A stretch of DNA of 64,000 bases from Rhodospirillaceae bacterium (GTDB lineage: Bacteria > Pseudomonadota > Alphaproteobacteria > Thalassobaculales > Thalassobaculaceae): positions 124,001 to 188,000 of the forward strand of contig JAGYJX010000006.1 in the NCBI GenBank assembly GCA_018401495.1, given 5' to 3'. A program made the position numbers and the translations under genes. The notes beneath the pieces were generated by a model, which saw only the letters and a program-made list of their open reading frames with translations, was not told the origin of the DNA and searched no databases. Below, one piece after another: positions 56,891 through 64,000 of the stretch; positions within the stretch are counted from its first letter, which is position 1, and every line of letters begins with the position of its first letter.

Positions 56891-59800
56891 ATGGCTGCGT
56901 CGACCGGGACCGACGCCGCTGCGCCGCCGGGCGTTGACGCTTCGGCCTTGCTTGAAAGCCTCGACGACGCCGTCGTCGCGGTCGACCTCGGCGACCGGAT
57001 CGTGGCCTGGAACCCGGCTGCCGAGCGGCTTTTCGGAATCCCGGCTGCGGCTGCCCTGGGGGCGGCGCGACGGCTGATCGAGCCCGTCGACGACCCCGAG
57101 GCCTGGACGCTCGGGGTGCTCGATGGCCGGCCCTGCCGGTTCCGCGCCCGGCGCGCTGACGGTCGCGGCGGCCCGCTGGTGCTGGATGTCACCGCCAGCC
57201 CGGTTGTCGATGCTCTCGGGCGCGTGACGGGCATGGCGCAGATCTTCCGCCCGACGCTCCCGGAGGAGCGCAGCCCGCTGATCGAGTTTGCCGAAATGAT
57301 GGCCCGCATCGGCCATTGGCGGATCGAGCTGCCGGGAGACCGGCATGTCTGGTCGAACGAGGTGTACCGCATCCACGGCCTGACGCTGGGCCAGCCGCCG
57401 CCGGACTCCCGGCGCGTGCTCGCGCTCTACCATCCCGAGGATCGGGACCGGGTCGAGGCGGCCATCCGGCAGGCCATCCTGTCCGGCGGCGAGATCGCCT
57501 TCGAAGCGAGGGTTGTCTGGCCGACCGGGGAAGTCCGGCAGGTCATCGGGCGAGGCACCACCGAGCGCGGCGCCGATGGCCGGGCCACCGCCGTGGTCGG
57601 GGTGCTGCAGGACCTCACGGACCAACTGGCGCGTGACGCCGCCCTGGTGGAACGCGACCGCTCGCTGCGGATCTTGCGCGAGGCGATCGACATCGTGCCT
57701 TACGCGGTCTCGGTCTACGACGAGGCCGACCGCTTCGTGCTGGCGAACCGGCAGTACTTCACGCTTTACCCTTATCTGGAGAATGAAGGGAACCTGCGCG
57801 GGCTCACCTTCGAGGAAGTGCTGCGGATCAGCCTGCGCAACCGGGTGGTCATGGATCGACGGGCGGTCGACGATCCGGAAGCCTACATTCGAGACAGGCT
57901 GGCCGACCGGCGCGGCGGCCAGGCGATGCCGGAGCGGCTGTTGTCCAACGGGCGCTGGTACCTGATCCGCGAGAACCGAACGCCAAGCGGCTACACGATC
58001 AGCACGCGCGTCGACATCACCGACCGCAAGCAGATCGAAATCGAGTTGGCGGCCACCACCGTGGTCCTTCAGGCGACCCTCGACACCATGCCGAACGCGC
58101 TGGTGGCGTTTGACGGGGGCAATCGGCTGGTGGCGTCGAACCGCGCGTTCGCCGAACTGCTCGGTATCGACGCCGAGCGTCTGGGCCGCGGCCGGGCCAT
58201 GTTCGGTCTGGTCCGCGACGCGCTGCGGCGAACCCCCGCGATGGCGGTCAGCTTCAAGCAGATGGTCCGCCGCCTGACCGGGCGGATCGCCAGCGACATC
58301 GAGTGGCGGCGCGAGGACGGCGAGATCTACGCCGTCCTCGGTCGTCCGATGCTGGGCGGCGGTTATCTCGCCCTGTTCCGCAACGTCACCGCCGAACGCC
58401 TCGCCCAGGCTCGCGCGGCGGAGTTCGAGGAGCGCCTGAGCGATGCGCTGGAGGCGATGTCGGAGGGCTTCGCCCTGTTCGATGCCGACGACGCCCTGGT
58501 CCGTTGCAACGAGACCTACCGCAGCATCTACGGGGAAAGCTCTGCCTTCATCCGGCCAGGCCGGCGGTTCGAGGACATGGTCCGAGACGCGGTCGCCGCG
58601 GGGCAGTTTCCGGCGGCTGTCGGTCGCGAGGAGGAGTGGATCGCGGAGCGCCTGGAACTGCATCGCGCGCCCCCGGAACAGCCGGTCCTGCAGACGCTCG
58701 CCGACGGCCGGGTGCTGATGGTCGCGGAGTACCGGACGCGAAGCGGCGGTCACGTCGGGATTCGCGCCGATATCACCGAACGGGTGCGGACCGAGAACGA
58801 GTTGCGGGCCGCCCGCGACGCCCTGGAGGAGCAGGCCCGGTCGTTGCGCGACCTGGCCGAGGAGATCGACGCCGCCCGCTTGCGGGCGGAAGAGGCCGGG
58901 ACGGCCAAGTCCCGCTTCCTGGCGATGATGAGCCACGAACTCCGGACGCCGATGACTGGCCTGCTCGGCATGATCGAGCTGGTGTCGCGCACCCGGCTCG
59001 ACGCCGAGCAGCGCGGCTTTGTCTCGACAATGCGCGAGTCCGCCGAGACGCTTCTGGCGCTTCTGAACGACATCCTCGACTTCTCCAAGCTGGAAGCGGG
59101 GAAAATCCAGATCGAAGAGATCGTCTTCGCCCCCGAGCGGGTGACGCGGGAAGTGATCGGCCTGTTCCAGGCGCAGGCTTCGGCCAAGGGGCTGGTGCTC
59201 GAGGCGGAGTTCGATCCCGGCCTGCCGATCTGGGTGCGTGGCGATCCGTTGAGGATCAAGCAGATCGTCTCCAACCTGATCTCGAACGCCATCAAGTTCA
59301 CCGCCAACGGGCGTGTCGGTGTCCGTCTGCGGTCGGCTGAGGCTTCGAACGGCACCGTCCGGCTGTCGGGCGAGGTGACCGACACGGGCCGGGGAATTGA
59401 CCCGCTGATCCAGCGGAACCTGTTCCAGGCCTTCGAGCAGGGCGACACCAGCACCACCCGCCGGTTCGGCGGCACCGGCCTTGGTCTGGCGATCTCCCGT
59501 CGCCTGGCGGAAGGGATGGGCGGCGGAATCGACGTCGAAAGCCGGCCGGGCGAGGGCTCGACCTTCCGGTTCTCCGTCGTCGTCCGTCGCGCCTCCGCTC
59601 CGCCGGCGGCGGAACCGGACCCGTCCGATGAACTCGACGGTCCGTCACCGCCGATGCGCATCCTGCTGGCCGAGGACAACGACGTGAACCGCATGCTGGT
59701 GTCGAGGGTGCTGGCCCAGTCCGGACACCACGTCGATGAGGCCGGGGACGGGCGAGAGGCGCTGCAGGCGGCCATGCGGGCCGACTACGACGTGATCCTG

Positions 59801-60427
59801 ATGGACATGCAGATGCCGGTCATGGACGGCATGGAGGCGACCAGGGCGATCCGGGCGCTGCCCGGGCCGGCTGCGCGGGTGCCGATCGTTGCCCTGACCG
59901 CGGACGCCATGCCCGATCACCGCCAGACTTATCTCGACGCCGGAATCGACGATCTGCTCACCAAGCCGATCGACTGGGGTCTCCTCAACAAGACGCTGCG
60001 TCGGGTTCGCAGCGGTCGCCAAGCGCGCAGAAAGGTTGAGATTCCGACACCCCCGGTGGTATTGAGCTTCGAAACGCTTCCCCTGTTCGATCGGGTACGG
60101 GTGGATGCGGGGCTCGGCGTGCTGCCGCCGGCACGGGTCGCGGGAATGCTCGCGATGCTGCCGTCCGAAATGAAGCGGCGTGTCGAGGATTATCGCGCGG
60201 CCTTGCGCATGGGGGATCTCGAGGGCGCTCGGCGTTCGGCGCATGCCCTGAAGGGCATGGCGGCTAATTTCGGTGCGCTCCGGCTTGAATCGGTGGCGCG
60301 GGCTGCCGAGGCGGCGAGCGCCTCGCGGGCGTCGGCGGACCTCGTCACCCCGCTGATGGCAGACGTGGTGGAGCGCACGGCTGTGGCGGCGCTGGAATTG
60401 GGCGCCATCTTTATGGCACGCGGGTAA
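56891..60427 (+). CDS. soluble hybrid histidine kinase with five PAS domains, receiver and HPt
   Basis: 1178 residues from ATG 56891, seven bases after GGAGG. No membrane segment. Five PAS-like domains occupy residues about 20-630: ASALLESLDDAVVAVDLGDR, a PAS_3 type (HWRIELPGDRHVWSNEVYRI), then three similar PAS_7 types (VPYAVSVYDEADRFVLANRQ, MPNALVAFDGGNRLVASNRA, MSEGFALFDADDALVRCNET). HisKA FLAMMSHELRTPMTGLLGMI has H682; the ATPase has NLISNAIKFT, DTGRGID and GGTGLGLAISRRLAEG; the receiver ILLAEDNDVNRMLVSRVLAQ has D972 in LMDMQMPVMDG; the HPt SAHALKGMAANFGA has H1118. A complete phosphorelay in one cytoplasmic protein, probably ending on the adjacent regulator. Input signal unknown. Confidence 0.9.
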   Translation: MAASTGTDAAAPPGVDASALLESLDDAVVAVDLGDRIVAWNPAAERLFGIPAAAALGAARRLIEPVDDPEAWTLGVLDGRPCRFRARRADGRGGPLVLDVTASPVVDALGRVTGMAQIFRPTLPEERSPLIEFAEMMARIGHWRIELPGDRHVWSNEVYRIHGLTLGQPPPDSRRVLALYHPEDRDRVEAAIRQAILSGGEIAFEARVVWPTGEVRQVIGRGTTERGADGRATAVVGVLQDLTDQLARDAALVERDRSLRILREAIDIVPYAVSVYDEADRFVLANRQYFTLYPYLENEGNLRGLTFEEVLRISLRNRVVMDRRAVDDPEAYIRDRLADRRGGQAMPERLLSNGRWYLIRENRTPSGYTISTRVDITDRKQIEIELAATTVVLQATLDTMPNALVAFDGGNRLVASNRAFAELLGIDAERLGRGRAMFGLVRDALRRTPAMAVSFKQMVRRLTGRIASDIEWRREDGEIYAVLGRPMLGGGYLALFRNVTAERLAQARAAEFEERLSDALEAMSEGFALFDADDALVRCNETYRSIYGESSAFIRPGRRFEDMVRDAVAAGQFPAAVGREEEWIAERLELHRAPPEQPVLQTLADGRVLMVAEYRTRSGGHVGIRADITERVRTENELRAARDALEEQARSLRDLAEEIDAARLRAEEAGTAKSRFLAMMSHELRTPMTGLLGMIELVSRTRLDAEQRGFVSTMRESAETLLALLNDILDFSKLEAGKIQIEEIVFAPERVTREVIGLFQAQASAKGLVLEAEFDPGLPIWVRGDPLRIKQIVSNLISNAIKFTANGRVGVRLRSAEASNGTVRLSGEVTDTGRGIDPLIQRNLFQAFEQGDTSTTRRFGGTGLGLAISRRLAEGMGGGIDVESRPGEGSTFRFSVVVRRASAPPAAEPDPSDELDGPSPPMRILLAEDNDVNRMLVSRVLAQSGHHVDEAGDGREALQAAMRADYDVILMDMQMPVMDGMEATRAIRALPGPAARVPIVALTADAMPDHRQTYLDAGIDDLLTKPIDWGLLNKTLRRVRSGRQARRKVEIPTPPVVLSFETLPLFDRVRVDAGLGVLPPARVAGMLAMLPSEMKRRVEDYRAALRMGDLEGARRSAHALKGMAANFGALRLESVARAAEAASASRASADLVTPLMADVVERTAVAALELGAIFMARG

Positions 60428-60458
60428 AGCCCGGATCGTTTGGTGGAGCAGAGGGAGC

Positions 60459-60950
60459 ATGACGGGAATCGACTTCAGCCGGATGCGGGTATTGGTCGTC
60501 GAGGGCGACCGCAACGCTCGCGACCGCATTGTGGCGATCCTGGAGGGTGTGGGAATCCGTCAACTGGATACCGCCGCCGATTCCCGGCTGGCGTTCGAAG
60601 CCCTGCGCAGCTTCCAGCCGGACCTTGTGGTTTCCGACGTGATGATGGAACCGATGGACGGCATCGCGTTCACGCGCCGGCTCCGCACCAACCGCGATTC
60701 GCCCAGCCCTCACATCCCGGTGATTCTGTTGGCCGCCCACACCGACCGCACCACGGTGATCGAGGCGCGCGATGCCGGCGTCAACGCCTTCGCCGTCAAG
60801 CCGGTGACCGCGGACGACATGCGGCGCAAGATTACCCTGGTGATGAACGATCCGCGCCGGTTCATCCAGTCGGACGATTACGTCGGGCCGGACCGACGCC
60901 GTCGCGACCTTCCCCTGGCTGGCCGCGAGGACCGACGCAAGGGCGACTGA
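60459..60950 (+). CDS. single-domain response regulator
   Basis: Intact, 163 residues, 31 bases after the kinase, with GGAG before ATG 60459. MRVLVVEGDRNARDRIVAIL starts the receiver, with an acidic pocket EGD rather than EDD; LVVSDVMMEPMDGIAFTRRL carries phosphoacceptor D60; ILLAAHTDRTTVIEA and VKPVTADDMRRKI supply the threonine/serine and lysine positions. The C-terminal tail ends DYVGPDRRRRDLPLAGREDR, a basic tail common in alphaproteobacterial CheY-like regulators. No DNA-binding or enzyme domain, so it likely works by protein contact. It is the natural partner of the hybrid kinase HPt. Confidence 0.85.
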   Translation: MTGIDFSRMRVLVVEGDRNARDRIVAILEGVGIRQLDTAADSRLAFEALRSFQPDLVVSDVMMEPMDGIAFTRRLRTNRDSPSPHIPVILLAAHTDRTTVIEARDAGVNAFAVKPVTADDMRRKITLVMNDPRRFIQSDDYVGPDRRRRDLPLAGREDRRKGD

Positions 60951-60957
60951 GCATCCG

Positions 60958-62992
60958 TCACAAGCCGATCGGTGCTGTCGCGGCCGCCAGCCAGTCGCGC
61001 GCCTCCGCGTCCAGCATCGCCATCACCCGGTCGCGAACCGCGGCGTGGTAGGCGTCGATCCACGCCACTTCCTCGAAGCTCAGCATCGCCGGCTCGATCA
61101 GGCGCCGGTCGATCGGAGCGAAGGTGATGGTCTCGAACGCCAGCATTGGCCGGCCGGTATCCTCGGCCGGCGCCGATTCGACCGCCAGCAACAGGTTCTC
61201 GATCCGGATCCCGTAGGCGTCCGGCTTGTAGTAGCCGGGCTCGTTCGAGACGATCATGCCGGCCTCGATCGGCGCGCGGCCGGTGGCGGATATGCGTTGC
61301 GGCCCCTCGTGGACGCCGAGGAAGCAACCGACCCCGTGGCCGGTGCCGTGGTCGAAGTCGAGGCCCTCCTTCCACAGGTACTGGCGGGCGAGCGCGTCGA
61401 GCTGGCCGCCGTTGGTGCCGGCCGGGAACCGGGCGGTGGCGATCGCGATGTGGCCCTTGAGCACCAGGGTGAAGCGCTCGCGCATCTCCTGGGTGGGGCT
61501 GCCGATCGCGACCGTGCGGGTGATGTCGGTGGTGCCGTCGAGGTATTGCGCGCCGGAATCCACGAGGTAGAGCGTGCCGGTCTCCAGCGCCCGGTCTGTC
61601 GCCGGCGTCGCCCGGTAGTGGACGATGGCGCCGTTCGGGCCGGCGCCCGAGATCGTCGGGAAGCTCGGCCCGCGCCAGCGCGCGCCGGCCGACCGGAAGC
61701 CCTCCAGCGCCTCGGCGGCGGCGATCTCGGTGACGCCGCCGCCGGGCGCGGTCGCGTCGAGCCACGTCAGGAAGCGCACCACCGCCACCGCGTCGCGGGC
61801 GTGGGCGGCGCGCGTGCCGGCGATCTCCACGGCGTTCTTGCGGGCGCGCGGCAGGATGCACGGGTCCTCGCCCGTGACCACGGTGGCACCGGCCTCGACC
61901 AGCCGCTCGTGCAGCCAGTCGGTGGCGCTGTCGGGGTCGAGGGTCACCGTGGCACCGGCCTCGCCGAGGGCGTCCAGGGCCTCGCCGATCGCCTCGAACG
62001 GCCGCAGCGCGACCTGGTTGCCGAGCGCCGCCCGGGTATCGGCGATCGCACTTCTCGGGATCGATGAACAGCTCGACCGCCCCGTCGCGCGCCACCGTGG
62101 CGTAGCACAGCGGCAGCGGCGTGTAGGGCACGTCGCAGCCGCGGATGTTGAGCAGCCAGGCGATCGATTCCGGCTGGTTCAGGACCGCGACGCCGACGTC
62201 GCGGCGGTCCAGGGTCTCGGCGACCAGCGCGCGCTTGGCGGCGCCGTCGAGGCCGGTCAGGTCGGCCGCGAGCACCTCGACCCGCCCGAGCGGCGCCGGC
62301 GGCCGGCCCTCCCAGACGCCGTCGACCGGGTTGGGGTCGAGGGCGACCAGGGTGCCGCCGGCACGGCGCACCGCGTCGCGGATCCGGCCCACCCCGGTCA
62401 CCGAGTGCAGCTTCGGATCATACCCGAGCCGGCGGCCGGCCAGGTGCTCGGCGATGTAGTCGGCCGGCGGGGTGCGCACCAGGTGGCGGATCTCCCAGCG
62501 GGCGCCGTCGACCTGCTGGCCGGCCTGCAGGGTGTAGCGACCGTCGACGAACAGCGCCGCCCGGTCGGCGAGCACCACGGCGACGCCGGCCGAGCCGGTG
62601 AATCCGGTCAGCCAGGCCAGCCGTTCGGCGCCGAGCGGCAAATGCTCGCCCATGTGCTCGTCGGCGCGCGGCAGCACGAAGCCGTCGACATGCGCCGCCG
62701 CCAGGGCGGCGCGCAGCCGGTCCAGCCGGTCGCCGTCCGGCCGGGGCGGGGCCGGTCGCAGGGCGTCGCGCAGCGCGGTCAATGTGGCCGCCAACGCGGC
62801 GTCGGCGCGCGGCGCGACCAGCGAGATCCAGGCGTCCTCGGGATAGGAGGCCGGCGAGGCGGCGATCCGCGCCAGGCGCGCCCGCAGGTCGGCCGGCGTC
62901 CCGTCGATCCCGGCGGCGGCGATCAGACGGGCGAGGCTGCCGTCATCGGTTGGAACCGGGGCGCCCGGGGCTGAGGTCGCGTCGGCGGTCAT
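60958..62992 (-). pseudogene. pepP: Xaa-Pro aminopeptidase (M24B), one frameshift
   Basis: ATG 62992 behind GGAGAG. The N-terminal creatinase-like domains run to about 62055 (LAAAHVDGFVLPRADEHMGE, LAWLTGFTGSAGVAVVLADR, VDGRYTLQAGQQVDG, WLLNIRGCDVPYTPLPLCYA). At VELFIDPEK near 62051 an extra T, or two lost bases, shifts the frame; the downstream frame resumes AIADTRAALGNQVALRP and continues to TGA at 60958. The catalytic domain is complete: YLVDSGAQYLDGTTDITRTV (metal aspartates), DHGTGHGVGCFLGVHEGPQR (histidine) and ENLLLAVES, ETITFAPIDRRLIEP (glutamates). Repaired length about 675 residues, as in long bacterial M24B enzymes. A single isolated break in an otherwise sound gene suggests a sequence error. 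Confidence 0.8.
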
Positions 62993-63136
62993 GAGCGGCT
63001 CTCCGAGAGTGGTGGGAGGATTCGACCCGCCCGCGATGTCGAGTCAAGCCCAGGGAGGGTCGATTTCCGGCTCGACGGCGATCCGGGCGCGGGCGCACAG
63101 TCGAGCGTCGCACCGATCGGCCATTGGGAGCGCATC

Positions 63137-64000
63137 ATGACGGAAGCCGCGCCGGAATCAGAGAGCGAGGGGCGTGGCGGTCGGCGCGCGGCCCGGCGCG
63201 CCCGGCGCGAGGGCGGCGGCCGGATCGAGCAGCCGCCGTTCCGGCGGATCTTCAACCCCTACACCCCGACCCGCGCCGTCAGCGACGACGAGCTGGAGGC
63301 GATCCATCTCGCTTCGCTGACCGTCCTGGAGGAGATCGGCATCGACTTCCTGCTGCCGGAGGCGCGCGAGCGACTGAAGGCGGCCGGCGCCGATGTCCAG
63401 GGCGAGCGGGTGCGCTTCGACCGGGCGATGATCGAGGAACGGATCCGGACGATCCCGTCCTCGTTCACCCTGCACGCCCGCAACCCCGAGCGGAGCGTCG
63501 GGGTCGGCGGCAACGAGATCGTGGTCTGCCAGGTCGCCAGCACGCCCAACGTGTCGGACCTCGCCGGCGGCCGGCGGGTCGGCAACCGCCGGGACTTCCA
63601 GAACCTGATCAAGCTCGGCCACCAGCTCAACGCCATCCACACCTTCGGCGGCTACCCGGTCGAGCCGGTCGACATCCACGCCTCGATCCGTCACCTGGAG
63701 GCGCTGCGCGACATCGTCACCCTGTCCGACAAGGCGATCCACGCCTACTCGCTGGGGCGCGAGCGCATCGAGGACGGCATCGAGATCATCCGCATCGCCC
63801 GCGGCGTCAGCCGCGAGCAGCTGGAGCGCGAGCCGAGCCTGTTCTCGATCATCAACTCGTCGTCGCCGCTGCGCCTCGACTACCCGATGCTGCAGGGCAT
63901 CGTCACCATGGCCGAGGCCGGCCAGCCGACCGTCATCACGCCGTTCACGCTCGCCGGCGCCATGGCGCCGGTGACGATCGCCGGCGCCCTGGTGCTGCAG
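63137..64000 (+). CDS. trimethylamine methyltransferase (MttB) family protein, 3' part outside window
   Basis: N-terminal 288 residues from ATG 63137, with GGGAG eight bases upstream; runs off the right edge. An arginine-rich leader (RAARRARREGGGR) precedes FRRIFNPYTPTRAVSDDELE, IHLASLTVLEEIGIDFLLPE, SSFTLHARNPERSVGVGGNE, QNLIKLGHQLNAIHTFGGYP and FSIINSSSPLRLDYPMLQGI, all typical of the MttB/MtgB superfamily. The pyrrolysine position is beyond the window; alphaproteobacterial members mostly lack it and demethylate glycine betaine-like quaternary amines using a corrinoid protein. Divergent from pepP across a 144-base gap. Confidence 0.82.
   Translation, partial: MTEAAPESESEGRGGRRAARRARREGGGRIEQPPFRRIFNPYTPTRAVSDDELEAIHLASLTVLEEIGIDFLLPEARERLKAAGADVQGERVRFDRAMIEERIRTIPSSFTLHARNPERSVGVGGNEIVVCQVASTPNVSDLAGGRRVGNRRDFQNLIKLGHQLNAIHTFGGYPVEPVDIHASIRHLEALRDIVTLSDKAIHAYSLGRERIEDGIEIIRIARGVSREQLEREPSLFSIINSSSPLRLDYPMLQGIVTMAEAGQPTVITPFTLAGAMAPVTIAGALVLQ

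Noticed and set aside
55745..58936. Very long minus-strand open frame (over 1000 codons) opposite the binding protein and hybrid kinase
   Set aside because: Shadow of GC-rich codon bias: the plus strand encodes clear PAS, HisKA and binding-protein motifs, while the minus-strand translation is rich in R/H/D/V with no domain.
1..64000. Insertion sequences, integrases or tRNA-linked attachment sites that could explain acquisition of the locus
   Set aside because: No transposase or integrase motif, terminal inverted repeat or tRNA gene was found in either strand.

Overview
The window is strongly GC-rich and densely coded, and its genes are coupled by 1-4 base ATGA/GTGA overlaps. The gene content (RTX proteins with a PrtD/HlyD exporter, TPR-glycosyltransferases, a hybrid kinase with many PAS domains, PPK2, an MttB-family methyltransferase) suggests a free-living alphaproteobacterium, probably of the Rhodospirillales type. 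That assignment is inference; no rRNA or marker gene is present. I saw no tRNA, rRNA, CRISPR array, transposase or attachment site.

About 1-54 kb is one very large surface-glycan or glycoprotein locus. At the left edge (1-2.1 kb, minus strand) lie a flippase-like membrane protein, a heptose-1-phosphate guanylyltransferase (HddC type) and a heptose-7-phosphate kinase (HddA type), all readable. From about 2.2 to 39.2 kb almost every gene is recognisable but broken by several single-base frameshifts: a membrane protein, a sulfotransferase, GT2/GT4/GT1/GT8-type glycosyltransferases, two CMP-sugar synthetase-like proteins, a DAHP synthase and an AroE-like dehydrogenase, an FkbM methyltransferase, five TPR proteins with a GT9-like C-terminus, three unrelated 2OG-Fe(II) oxygenases, a UDP-galactopyranose mutase-like flavoprotein, a 'sporadic carbohydrate cluster' pair, an RTX protein and its type I exporter. 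Because start/stop overlaps and protein motifs survive, I read most of these breaks as sequence errors rather than true decay. They are labelled pseudogene because they cannot be translated as given.

From 40.7 to 54.1 kb there is a clean, plus-strand operon for an unusual nucleotide sugar: SDR epimerases, a GmhA-like SIS isomerase, a GmhB-like HAD phosphatase, a transaldolase, a cytidylyltransferase-PfkB fusion in reversed HldE order, a Gfo/Idh oxidoreductase, a UDP-glucose-dehydrogenase homologue lacking the catalytic cysteine, a SAM methyltransferase, a split transketolase and a normal nucleotide-sugar dehydrogenase. With HddA/HddC at the left edge this forms a full set for making and elaborating a GDP-activated heptose or possibly octose. 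The combination resembles the GDP-octose branch of lincosamide biosynthesis.

The last 10 kb holds a second small RTX protein with a clear promoter, a PPK2 kinase, an orphan periplasmic substrate-binding protein, a five-PAS soluble hybrid histidine kinase with a response regulator, a frameshifted Xaa-Pro aminopeptidase and the start of an MttB-family methyltransferase cut by the right edge.
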